From assembly GCA_910890315.1 (NCBI GenBank), contig CAJVGD010000052.1, positions 1-64,000 on the forward strand: a stretch of 64,000 nt of DNA, written 5' to 3'. Of the stretch, positions 10,705-21,379 are shown in pieces; the first letter of the stretch is position 1; each line of letters opens with the position of its first letter. The translations under genes and the position numbers were made by a program. Source of the stretch: Serendipita indica DSM 11827. Taxonomy: Eukaryota > Basidiomycota > Agaricomycetes > Sebacinales > Serendipitaceae. The notes beneath the pieces were generated by a model, which worked only from the letters and a program-made list of their open reading frames with translations, was not told the DNA's origin and did not search any database.

Positions 10705-12352
10705 GTACTCATTGCAATCTTTGTCTTATTCTCGACGATTCAGCACGACGACAGCCGCAGAAATAGCCGAAGAAGACCTGCTGGCAGCCGCGAAGGATGG
10801 TTCCGGCTACTACGTACTACGCCCAGGTTCAATTTTGAGTGAGGGACGATTCAAACTCCTTCGAAAACTAGGCGTAGGCTCCAGCTTAGCAACATACCTT
10901 GCATAAGATCGCAAGATCGAGTGCGCGTCAATCTTGAGCAACAAAGAATGTGAACTGAACCCGCCTAAATGCCATCGCGCCCTCAAGATTCTTACAGTCG
11001 CCGCAACTGAGGCGAACGAACGAGGCAACCTTCACAAGCTCAAATGCCTAAAACTCCTGGCTGCAAACAGCGAATGGTACGCCACTCTGCGCCTGTACGA
11101 TCATTTTTGGGAGATGTAAGGATTGGCTCACCTTACAGGTCCGAACCCGGCCGACTAGGTTGGATTATCTGAGTAACGGGGGTATATAGGGAGTGTAGCG
11201 CGGTAGAGGGAAAAGAGGGACGCTACAGTCTAGTGGTCTAAGGCTAAGTCGGTGCGAATCCGGCTTGTTCCATTTTCCACGGCTAAACGTTACAGGAGAA
11301 TACCGTGCATGGCAGACACCTTTGTCTACCCAGAGGTGTGGGCTACGAATGCTCATCGCTGTTGTGCAAGTCTACCTCGAGGTTTCTTGACTCATTATGT
11401 TCTGATTCAGATACTCTCTGAGGTCGTCAGCTTACTCTCAATACTACATCATAATTCACGCAGGTACCTATTTTTGGCCCATTCCTCTTATCATGCCCGA
11501 CGATCTTGTAGAAGTCAACACTGAGAACGTCTTCATCGACTGTTTGAGCGATACGGCAATCAAGAAGCACATCGAGGAAGAGCCGCTACGGACCACGGGT
11601 CAGGTCACAATCGACGGTGTCGAATACCCAGTTATGACCTCGCAACCCATTCGTGGTGTCTTCCACTCCGAAGTGTCTCCACTAGAATCAGAACTGCTTG
11701 TTAACGCTCTCGGAGGCTGCAGCTATAGCCTTGGCCCGCTGCAATAATATATAGAACACTCGCTCATCCCCTTGTTCTGCAAACTTTTTCAAAGACGCTG
11801 CTATGAACCTTGTCCGGCAAATTGGGACCTACGCCCGCTCTTCTCCAGAAGCTATCGTTGGAGCCACAAAGCACCATAGCTCAGCACTCGACATTTGGTC
11901 CCTAGGGTGGTTGGTAGCACTTCTGTTCTTGTTAGTGTCTTTGCTTACAAAGTACCAGGCATATCAACTCTTGACAGGCAGAAACGTTTTTTAGCCAGAA
12001 GACCGGGACGAACACACGGCTGACGAGTATAGGCTTGCCCGCATGCGTACAATGAGTCGCGAGCCGTTCCCGTTGTCCCTTCGAGAGGGAGCAGCCAAAT
12101 AGAGCGCTTACTTTGATCACGATGGTGTGTGCAGGAAGGCTCAATTGCTGATGGTTTACGGATGAGCGAGTCACTCACACCAAGTCAGCTTCCGAAGGCC
12201 GCCTCACTCATCCAGTGTGTTTTCGACTTGATCTTTCTAACCGTCCTACGGCGGATGAGTTGTCACTGCATGAATGGCTTCTATGGGCAGGAACGGGCAG
12301 TCAAGACCCTGAGGCGAAGAATCACGGCCAGCTTCATGGTCCGCCGGAGTAG
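10705..12352 (+). pseudogene. Decayed SRPK-type serine/threonine protein kinase
   Basis: Pieces of one kinase lie in order in changing frames. The N-terminal part reads LRPGSILSEGRFKLLRKLG (Gly-rich loop, about 10813-10900), interrupted by a stop near 10904. ALKILTVAATEANERG with the catalytic-lysine strand follows, and after that a segment near 11500-11745 corresponding to the KPENVLVNTENV region and the SRPK spacer. SSPEAIVGA (APE motif) and LDIWSLG with AYQLLTGRNVF lie at about 11850-11993. The C-terminal end LSNRPTADELSLHEWL runs to a stop at 12352. The HRD/DLKP catalytic loop is not intact. Several stops and frame changes make it a pseudogene. Intact relatives are common in basidiomycetes and resemble SR-protein kinases. 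Confidence 0.75.
11227..11261 (+). other. Possible tRNA-derived fragment (Pol III A- and B-box-like)
   Basis: AGTCTAGTGGTCTA resembles a tRNA D-arm/A-box, and GGTGCGAATCC, about 10 bp further on, differs by one base from the B-box consensus GGTTCGAATCC. There is no anticodon arm or acceptor pairing between or around them, so this is not a functional tRNA. It sits inside the kinase pseudogene and could be a SINE or tRNA relic, or chance. Confidence 0.25.
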
Positions 12353-12563
12353 TAACTGGAGAACGCATAGTCTGGTCCTACACAAATCAACGGTAACACC
12401 ATCAAAATTTATATATCATCGTGTAAGCGTCACGAAACTGTATTTTCCAGGACCATTATCGATTAAGCACTCTGACCACACCTGCTACGATGGCGAGATT
12501 GATTTTGCTTCCAACCGAGCTTTCCACTTTCCGCACGAGTCAATGAAACATCATCTCCCGAAG

Positions 12564-13314
12564 TCAAACATACCAAGTTTTACAAGTCGCACGGCCCCGA
12601 ATGTGTGCGGTCTTCCTCTCAGAGCTGGCGAATGTTTTGGAACTGCCCAGATACCAGGTATAAGCTATTTGGAACAATATATATATATATATCCCCAAAC
12701 TACTCACCAATTCACTTTACCGCACTCGCCAGCGCAGAAGAAAGGGCGGATGCCTAGATGCTTGTTACGGCAGGCTCGATAGCGGACAGGACGACTGTGG
12801 GTGCCTCCACAATAAGAGCACGTAGAGCCATCAGTGTGTGATGTGGATGTACTAGGCTGTAGTTGCAAAGTTGTCATGGCGTCTGGACCATTAGGGACCA
12901 CCGTAAGCGCAGCATCGGCTGAGCTCTCTATTGTCAAAGCAGATGGAAGAGGATCAGCGTTCATATGAAGGATGAATTCTTCGAGGAGAGATTCAACGTT
13001 ATATGCCATTGATCTAGTGGACTGGCTGTCTCCCCAAGCATAACCATCAACGTCGGCCATGATAGACAGGGATGAGGCATTGGGGAAGTCATCTGTGTGT
13101 GTAGCTGGAGAGATGGGGTGTTGAAAATATATACCCTGGGGGGTCACATCTCGCGCAGCTTGCGGCTCTGTGTTATCCCGCCCTGGGAAAGCAGTAAAGT
13201 AGTAAGGGTACAAGCGCTCTAGAGTAGGGCTACATCAGACATATGTCACACAAATGCGAGAGTAGTCAGAGAAGAAAGGAGCTAGCGAAGGTACTGACCG
13301 CTAGTACGAGACAT
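12564..13314 (-). CDS. Small C2H2-like zinc-finger protein
   Basis: Exons 13299-13314, 12708-13218 and 12564-12642 give 201 residues. The N-terminal 130 residues are low-complexity and resemble a transactivation region (acidic, Ser/Thr-rich). The C-terminus has CSYCGG, then RYRACRNKHLGIRPFFCAGE and CGKVN-CSKTFASSERKTAH, the last spanning the second intron. This pattern recurs in fungal C2H2 transcription factors in which one degenerate finger precedes a classical finger. The final finger ends near ATCKTW, with only one clear His, so it may be a non-classical C2HC finger. A nuclear DNA-binding role is inferred from the family. It is convergent with the kinase pseudogene. Confidence 0.6.
12677..12692. 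repeat. Short (AT)n microsatellite
   Basis: A run of about eight AT dinucleotides within the last intron of the zinc-finger gene. It has no special feature. Confidence 0.8.
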
Positions 13315-14078
13315 CCTGCTCTGGAGACGAGTAGGTGTGTTAGGTTATTGTATCCCTCAAACACACATACTTTTATAGGGATTGGAGACGGTTTGACAAT
13401 CACTCAGGTTCCACATCCTGTTTTGGGTCCTCTCAGAAACGAGTTCATGAATCCTATTCAGTTGAGACAGGACAAGGTCAAAACGTGAGTCGGCCAATAT
13501 CATAACGGTCATAATTCACGGACATCCCCAAGAAGAAACTGCGTCCTCTGATCGATTCTGTGGCTGCGAATTTTGAGGATGGACCATAGCCATTTGGACC
13601 CGATGCCTCGTTTCAAGCACATGGTGTGCTCACAGCGATGTAGCCGTCTCAATGCAAATAAATTATCCCGCGACGGCTCTCGATTCGTGATCGGTACTGA
13701 GCTGGTCGTTCCCCCGGAGCCAGTAGCCGCGTCGCCCAGCCGCACGTGAGTCGGCCGTGGAGGGTAGTTTTTTTTTTTGACTGAAAGTTATCCTTTTCGA
13801 TTGCTGGAGATGAGACCAGCGTTGAGCGACCCACAAACACGAGGACAGCTCATGATTGTGTTGCATCTTCTTCGGGCGCGCCGGTAGAGATTATCCTAGG
13901 ATGTTCACTTGCCCCAGTACAGAATATGATTGATTCGGTTCATCCTATTCTGGCGACTACGGTCCTTACTGACCTTTACTGCGAGCATGGACAAGACGTA
14001 GCTGAAGGACGGGTCAACCATTGAGATGATAGAGTACAGCGTATATAAGAGAAATCTAAGAACAGTCTAACGCAATAA
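13315..14078. other. Intergenic region, 764 bp
   Basis: It contains a poly-T run near 13770 and short open frames on both strands without family resemblance or splice support. It lies between the 5' end of the zinc-finger gene and the 3' end of alternative oxidase. Confidence 0.5.
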
Positions 14079-15400
14079 CTATGAGGACTTTTCCTTGCTC
14101 AGCGCCTCGTCTGCTTTTTGCTGTGTCTCCTTGAGATATTGGGCGGCCTCTTCGCGGGAGAACCTGTAGATTAGGGTCAGAGTCCGTCCTATTTCCGATC
14201 ATTGAGATGATACATACCCAGCCTTGACGCCCTTGACGTGCATGCTCGGCTCTGCGAGCGCAAATGGGTTGATGTCGTCCGGTTTCAGATTGGCGAGAGT
14301 ATGGTTGACGAAACGGTGTGTGGTCTCGTCTGAGCGGACGGCGTAGATGACGTCCAAGAGGGTCGCGTTGGGCTTGAGACGCCAATAGTCGATGGCAATT
14401 CCCGGTGCGGGCTTGTCTTTCCACTCAGGAACTCTTCCAGCCTCCATATCCTCGATCAGTGCGGTACTGTGAATTCGCGTTAGTGTCTGATGCAATGGGG
14501 ACGGAGGTAGGACGTACTATGTAAGCGTCGCTTCTTCTTCGAGCGAGCCGACGAAACGGTGGCATGTCCTCGGTGAGACAAGGTAAGCCAAGAAGAAGGC
14601 ATTGGCGAAGACGCCCTGCGCCGCAACGATGAATGCGCGGAAGAAGATGCCCGACTGGCGGAGGGTCATAAACGTCATCAGGTGCATCCTCTCATTCTCC
14701 GCTTCCTCCAAAAGCGTATGAATCCATCCACCATCCCGCTTCATTCCTCTCAATCCTCTCAAATGTCGAATCATCGCTGCGAAAAATCCAGGCACGCCAG
14801 CGATGGTCTCGAGGAAGAGGATGCGGTTGAGCCATTGGTCGGCGGAGAGAATGTATCCGCCTTTACGGAGCTCTTCGATTGACATTGTGCTGCCTGGTGG
14901 GATGGGCTTGTGATGATAACCAGACACAAAGTCGTAGCCCTTGCGGAGGGCGCGCACAAACCAGGAAGCCGTGCGGTCTCGCATGTTTTCGGGTTGATGC
15001 CGGAGAACTTGAACTGCCTTGAGTTCACTTTGGGAATAGACAGGGTGGAAGAGCACCCAGTCCCCACGGTCGCCACTGTGCGGGGTCGGGAATTCGGGGT
15101 ATGTCGTCGTATCGCCTACCAGATCATCAGTATCGGTATGATAACATGATCACAAACGAGATCATAGTGATGGTGGCGAGGCGTGATTTTCGACGGGGAC
15201 CTACGTTTATGTGCGCCTTCTGTGCCCGGTTTCACGTTCTCGGTGCTCAGCTGGGCGTTGACTCCGTTTTGCATGGAGAGACGGGTTGCAGAGAAATATC
15301 GAGCACCTCCAGAGGCGTAGAGCATGCTCGGTGCATATCTATATGCTGCACGCGCGCCAAACGTGGCTGTCTGGCGCGACAAAAGCAGTCCGACGCTCAT
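14079..15400 (-). CDS. AOX1: Alternative oxidase, mitochondrial
   Basis: Exons 15205-15400, 14518-15115, 14218-14466 and 14079-14163 give 375 residues. The enzyme is a di-iron ubiquinol oxidase of the inner mitochondrial membrane that reduces oxygen to water and bypasses complexes III and IV. The N-terminal 60 residues are Arg/Ser/Ala-rich, as for a matrix-targeting peptide. The iron ligands are in the family motifs LETIAGVPG, EENER-type EAENERMHL, LEEEA and RSDETTHRFVNHT, all intact. The length matches fungal AOX. The gene is commonly induced when the cytochrome pathway is blocked; no regulatory site was identified. A 382-bp gap separates its start from the RPC11 stop upstream. Confidence 0.96.
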
Positions 15401-15782
15401 CGTAGACGATACAGAGAGAGAAGAAGAGTTGGTTGTTGTAGTGGTAGAGTCGAAGTTGGCCCGGTAACGGTGTGGCGGAGCAGGCCGCTCACGGGCGTTA
15501 AATAATTGAGCGTTCCGAAGCGCCCGAAATGTTAGTTTACGTGAGTTTCCATCGAGTTTTCGAACCAAGAGCACCGGCACATAGCTTGCGTATACCTCGG
15601 CTAAGGTCTGGACGTGGTCCATGTCAAGTCGGTGTCACATAAAACTCCCAAAAAACCAGAAACTGCTAAAATTGCAACATGAAGGAGGTCTGTATAAATT
15701 CTAGACCTTGGAGGACGTTCCGAGAGTCGACATTTGACTTTCCAATAGTGGTCCGTCGGAGGATAAGATCGGAGGTAGGTAA
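15401..15782. other. Promoter region of alternative oxidase
   Basis: 382 bp between the RPC11 stop and the AOX start, both on the minus strand. The open frame running upstream from AOX has no in-frame ATG that would extend a plausible presequence. No clear TATA element was seen. Confidence 0.45.
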
Positions 15783-16223
15783 TCAGTTTTCTTTCCATTG
15801 GAACCCACACTCCTTGTTCGCACACTTGTAGACTAGCAAAATGTGAGAACGGCTGTTCGGTTTAGCAGACGACGGGCTTGGGACTCACAGATGGTCATGG
15901 GCTCGTCTGCGGATCTGATCTGAAGTTCCATAAAGTGAGCCATTGGATGCTCGCACTTTGGACATGGCGCTGCCACCGATAATGTGAGTGAAAAAAAAAA
16001 TACGGAGAGAGGGGCGGGGGAAGGACGGACCGGGAGTCTGGTTTCCCCACGAATCATCCCCTCCAAGGACATCGTCTACTTGTTTTCGTTTGAGATGTGT
16101 GCGCGATTTGATTGTCCTCGTAATGGGAAATTCATAGGGACATGTCTGACAAATCCACTTGTTTTTGCCCGTGGTTTCGTCGGAAATGACGAGCATATTT
16201 GCACATGATGGACAGAAGAGCAT
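15783..16223 (-). CDS. RPC11: RNA polymerase III subunit RPC11 (TFIIS-like)
   Basis: Exons 16031-16223, 15889-15969 and 15783-15832 give 107 residues, the usual length of RPC11/POLR3K. The N-terminal ribbon has CPSCANML and CQTCPYEFPI. The linker has RTHLKRKQVDDVLGG. The C-terminal ribbon has CPKCEHP, LQIRSADEPMT and YKCANKECGFQW. The acidic Asp-Glu pair in RSADEP is the TFIIS-like hairpin that stimulates RNA cleavage and Pol III termination. All zinc cysteines are present. The gene is divergent from GUT2 with only 147 bp between start codons. Confidence 0.95.
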
Positions 16224-16370
16224 CCCCTTGGACTTTTGCACCTTTGACCTCTTCAGCGGCAGAGTTCAACGTGCGCCGGCCCGCCTGTGCCGTTTTGACC
16301 TGACCACGCCCGGCCCATAAGACGAACGAAAAGCCTGGGACAAACGCGTCTGGATGCTTGATTCCTGCTC
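16224..16370. promoter_or_regulatory. Bidirectional promoter, RPC11 / GUT2
   Basis: The 147 bp between the divergent start codons at 16223 (-) and 16371 (+) must hold both promoters and 5' leaders. No TATA box or CCAAT box was clear. The call follows from geometry only. Confidence 0.5.
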
Positions 16371-18985
16371 ATGTTCAAGACTTTAAGACGTCCTCGCACA
16401 CTCGCCGTCATCGCTGCAAGCTCAGCAGGCGCATCCTATTACCTCTTGTCATCCTCGCCGTCTGCAAAGGAACTCCGAGATGATTCAAAGCGGTACTCAC
16501 CGCCTGCACCATGGACTCCTCCAACCAGAAAGGAAATGCTCGACAGACTGCGTCTTTCGAGTAAGAACAAGGACGAACAGTTTGATTTGCTCGTGATTGG
16601 TGGCGGCGCGACGGGGGCAGGCGTCGCGCTGGATGCAGCCTCCAGAGGTCTCAAAGTTGCCCTCGTCGAGAAGAATGATTTCTCTTCCGGTACGTTTGCG
16701 CCCTTCACGTGTTTCACTCCAGTCCTGAGATTTGTTCGAAAGGAACGTCATCTAAGTCAACCAAACTCGTTCACGGAGGTGTTCGATATCTCCAAAAGGC
16801 CGTATTTGAACTCGACTATGAGCAGTACAAACTCGTCAAAGAGGCGCTCCATGAGCGAAAGATTTTCCTACACACGGCTCCGTATTTATCCATCATGCAG
16901 CCCATTATGCTCCCCGTTTACAAGTATGTCAGACTCTGGATACTTGAGAGATACTAATAATTCCATAGATGGTGGCAACTTCCCTACTATTATGCCGGAT
17001 GCAAGATGTACGACCTCTTAGCCGGCCACCAGAACATTTCCGCATCCTACCTAATGTCGCGTTCGAAAGCAATCGAAGCGTTCCCCATGTTACAATCACG
17101 GGACCTCGTCGGCGCAGTCGTCTATTACGACGGAATGCACAACGACGCACGAATGAACCTTGCGCTCATCATGACCGCCGTTCGCCAAGGTGCTGCCGTG
17201 GCAAACTATGTCGAGGTGACCAAGCTGCTCAAGGCGCACGTTTCTCCCTCTGCCGCGCCTTCTCCCAAGGTAGCGGAAACGAAGAATAGCGACGCGAGCT
17301 CGTCTACGGTCCCCGATGGGAAACTTTATGGCGCCGTCGTGAAAGATGCGTTTACCGGAGAAGAGTGGGAGGTACATGCAAAGGCATCGTCAATGCCACT
17401 GGACCATTTACAGATTCTGTGCTCTCGCTCGACAATCCATCGCATAAACCCATTGTTCAAGCCTCTGCGGGCGTGCACATTACGTTCCCAAATTATTATT
17501 CCCCTCGAAATATGGGATTATTGGACCCTGCAACGTCGGATGGACGTGTAATCTTCTTCTTGCCATGGCAAGGGAACACCATTGCCGGAACGACAGATTC
17601 ACCTGCACCTGTACGAAGAGATCCGAGGCCAGATGAAGAAGATATTCAATGGATATTGGAAGAAGTCAAACGATACCTCTCTCCGGATATCCAGGTCCGC
17701 CGCGGTGATGTGCTCTCTGCATGGGCAGGGTTGAGACCGTTGGTGTCGAATCCAAACTCGACGTCGACTCAGGCGTTGGTACGGAATCACTTGATTCACG
17801 TCTCGCCTTCTGGATTGGTCACTATCGCTGGAGGAAAATGGACGACGTACCGAGCTATGGCAGAGGAGACGGTCGACGAAGCGATCAAAGTCTTCAATTT
17901 GCAACCAAAGGGCCCGTGTAGGACGAAAGAACTACAACTATTGGGGAGCGAAAACTGGGGACCGAATATGTTCATCAGTCTCATACAGCGGTATGGATTG
18001 GAGACAGAGGTCGCTACACATCTCTCGGATAGCTATGGTGATCGTGCATGGACAGTATGCAGCTATGCCGAACCGACTGGTTTGCGATGGCCGCACTATG
18101 GAAAGCGACTCAGCCGGTCGTATCCTTGTACGTCTCTTTGCTTCTACTGTAGCGTCGACTGATTGGGTTGGTAGACATAGAAGCCGAGGTCCGGTACGCT
18201 GTTCACAATGAATACGCAATGACTGCCGTCGACTTTTTGGCACGTCGAAGCCGACTTACGTTCCTCAACTCGAATATTGCGCTTGATGTTCTTCCACGCG
18301 TGGTCGAGATCATGGGCGACGAATTCGGGTGGTCCCATCGTCGTCGCTCGCAAGAAATTCGCAACGCTGAATACTTTATGGAGAGCATGGGCGTTCCCTT
18401 TGGCGCTCGAAGATACCGCGTCGGATGGCGAGAATGGATCCACGATCTCTGGGTGCGAAGCTCGTTTGGCGTATTCGGTGGTGGTGGAACCGTGGCGGAT
18501 GGTGCAAAGATTATTGCGGGTGCAGTGAAGAATGCGGCCAAGATTAGTCGCGCGCAATTTGATCCTGGAGAAGTTGATCGACTCTCGCGTTCGTTTTCCA
18601 AACGTGCCCATGCCTCCCCGCCGCCTGTAGAAGCGAGCGTGCTTTCAGCAGAAGAGGTCACGATGCTCGTGACAGAAAAGTTGGATCTCGCATGGTGAGT
18701 TCTTTGGGTTGTCTGCTATTGGCTGGTTTCTGACCATCGATGCTCAGGTTGGAAGAGGCCGACGTTGAACGAGTGATTTCGGAAGTAACCAAGGGACGCA
18801 AGTTTGTCAATCAAGAAGAGTTTATCCATGTGCGTGACTAATCTTTTATACCGCCGGGTCACTAACTGAATTGGCAGGTATGCGCGACGCTCAAGGACTT
18901 GGCAGCATCGCCGCCCCTCTCTCGGACGAACATCCGCAAGGAGCGAAGAAGAATACCGGTCGAGAAGAGCGGAGGAGGAGTTTAG
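16371..18985 (+). CDS. GUT2: Mitochondrial FAD-dependent glycerol-3-phosphate dehydrogenase
   Basis: Exons 16371-16689, 16743-16923, 16969-18127, 18175-18694, 18748-18829 and 18878-18985. The enzyme oxidises glycerol-3-phosphate to dihydroxyacetone phosphate and passes electrons to ubiquinone at the outer face of the inner mitochondrial membrane. The N-terminus looks like a targeting sequence with one hydrophobic segment. DLLVIGGGATGAG is the FAD-binding glycine motif; KLVHGGVRYLQKA and IAGGKWTTYRAMAEETVD are family blocks, and the C-terminal domain is present. In the third exon, near 17385, the frame changes by one missing base between EEWEVHA and GIVNATGPF, both conserved. No intron can explain this, so the gene is broken or the sequence lacks a base. 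Confidence 0.92.
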
Positions 18986-19245
18986 ATTATGTCGATCTCG
19001 CGATCTAATGCATTCTTCGTTGCCTTCTGCGACCAATTTTAGACATGTAAGCTCGATCGAGCACGAGGGCTCAGTCGACGGCAAGCTAGACCAAGTCCGC
19101 CGTGATCAATGTGAGCACGTCCGCCGGTACCCTCGTGTGCTTCGTCTGAGTGGGTAATGTATTTAACACTCGTCGTTCTTAGCTGTTCTCTCTCCTTTCC
19201 CTCTGTCAGTTGTGGTTTTTTTGCCATCGTTGCCTGTTGTAAACG

Positions 19246-21155
19246 ATGGCAAACCAGGCCAGTACCTCACGCCGGTCACAAGGCAAGCCTAGAGATGCCG
19301 ACGTGCCGACGTTTTGCACCTGGCCAGCCCATCCAGAGCGAGAAAACGAACAAAAACCCCAGGGGAAACACACAGGAGAGCAGGAAATCTCAGAACGCGC
19401 ACGATACGAGCAATCATCCTTTGCGCCCTCGACAATCTTTGGATCGGGCTCTGTCTCGGGCCGCACCCGCTACACTCGCGACGCACACTCGACGGCCTAT
19501 ACTGCAACAAATCAGAGTGAACGTGGGGGAAGAGAAGACATGGCGAGTGTATATTCCTATAATAGTAGCCGCGACGCCTCGCAATTCGTTAAAGAAGTCC
19601 ACGGAAGGTCGGTTCTTCTCCAAAGAAGAGAGCGAGCTCCAATGATCCTATAGGATGTTTAATAGTCTCAATGAAGCATACCTACTACCTTCTGGTGCGT
19701 CTAGTGCCATCTACTATGGGGCTTGACTAATCATGCCCAGACGAAAAGGAGTGGGGGAGACTGTGCGTCCGCTAGCTTTCCAATTGCTACATCTAAACAC
19801 CTTTAGAGATAAACAGGGCTCGGCAATGACAGTCTCCTTTGACGGACACCTGTATCCCTGCGCAGACGTCGTTGAAGCCATTCTGGACCCCTCGACGCCA
19901 GGGGAGAAGAGAATATTAGACCTAGGTTTGTCTCTTCTTTCCAATCGATAGCTCTCACTAACATCAACCAACAGGCTGCGGCACAGGCGGATGGTTCGTT
20001 CTGATTAATACATCGACCCACCTTCCAACTCTTATGCTACAGGGCAATTGACATGGCGACCAAGTTTCCTCATGCAGTCGTCACTGGCGTCGACGTCGCG
20101 CCTACACCGCTCGACATGGATACCCTCCCACCAAACCTCTCTTTTGAAATTGACGACGTAAACCTCGGTCTTGAACACTTTCATAACCAATTCGACCTCG
20201 TTCATATGCGATGCGTCATGGGTGGGATCACTGACATGGACAAAACGCTCCGCGACATTCAACTCTGTCTAAAACCGGGCGGTATATTGATCGTGATTGA
20301 TGGTGACCAATATCTTTACGAAGACAAGCAACGCTTTTTCAAGATTGCGAGTGTGCCTGGTGATCGAGAGGGTGGTCTGGCCGATCCGAACGGGTCGTGG
20401 TTGTGTCGGATGATCTGGGGTGAGTCTACATCGCTACACATAGTGAAACACTGATGATAGTCTAGAGGCATGCGAGGCGTGCGTTATGGCAGGGTCAGGC
20501 ATGCCACGCTCGCGCGAAATCATCGAGCTTGGCCTATGGGATTCAGACTTATGCGACCCGGTGACTGCCTCGGCGGGCTGTGTATTCTTCCCTATTGGCC
20601 CATGGGCTCGAGGTCTGTCTCATCTCCCTTACTTTGGTCTCTATCTGACGTGCTCCTAAAGGAAAGATCTAGCCGAGACCCAAATGCTACAATATGTCGG
20701 CGTGCTCATGCGCCAAGTCTTTCTAAACATCCATCGTGCATATCATGGCATCTTGCGTAAACACGGTGTACCGCAAGCGACGCTCGATCAGTGGTCAAAG
20801 CTGGTAGACATCGGTACGAAACTCCTCTCCTATGTCTTTCCATTGCTAAAATCATGTAGAGTTGAACCAGTCGATACGTAAACTGTGGGTGCGCTTCATG
20901 TACTGCTGCGCACGACGTCGAAGCCCAGATGGCGGTCCCGCGCCGCCTCTGCCCGTTCCTTCGCCACCAGTCAACAATGACCCATCTCAGACAAGAGAGG
21001 GAAGACCGAGCGGAGAGGAGATTGTATATCCGGAAAAGGAGATTTATACCTCGCCCGAGCAGGCGAGAGCCAAGCGCGAACAGCGACTTGCCACAATGGG
21101 GTTCGTGCCGTCGTCGGTCGCGAGGACTTCGTTTGCGGCTATGAACCAAATTTAA
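19246..21155 (+). CDS. SAM-dependent methyltransferase, LaeA-like (paralog 2)
   Basis: Nine exons join in frame to 509 residues: 19246-19607, 19654-19694, 19741-19762, 19807-19925, 19975-19993, 20043-20419, 20466-20612, 20667-20813 and 20860-21155. The first 110 residues are disordered. A family-specific DASQFVKEVHGRMF block follows, then HLYPCADVVEAIL, motif I ILDLGCGTGGW (split by introns, one exon only 19 bp), VTGVDVAP, SFEIDDVN and LKPGGILIVIDGD. The C-terminal helical part ends in a Pro-rich and basic tail. The fold is a class I Rossmann methyltransferase; the substrate is unknown. The intron pattern is shared with paralog 1 and partly lost in paralog 3, so the three are true paralogs. 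It looks functional. Confidence 0.88.
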
Positions 21156-21379
21156 TGAGGATATATTGTATAGTAGACTTGTATTGGAATCGGATCGCAT
21201 TCTCATAGCTAGTTTGTTGGATTTGAAAACTAGAATCCTTTTTAATATCAAACCAGAAGAAGAAAAGTTTTCACGGGATAATCATTTGAACGTATGACGC
21301 TCAACATTTCCTCCTATGGCTTATCCCGTTGAGCACCGCAAGTCTGAGCTCGTCCCAGGGTACCCCGGACCACCCATTT

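Noticed and set aside
11220-11290. Functional tRNA gene
   Set aside because: The A-box and B-box-like motifs are too close together and no anticodon arm or acceptor stem can be formed.
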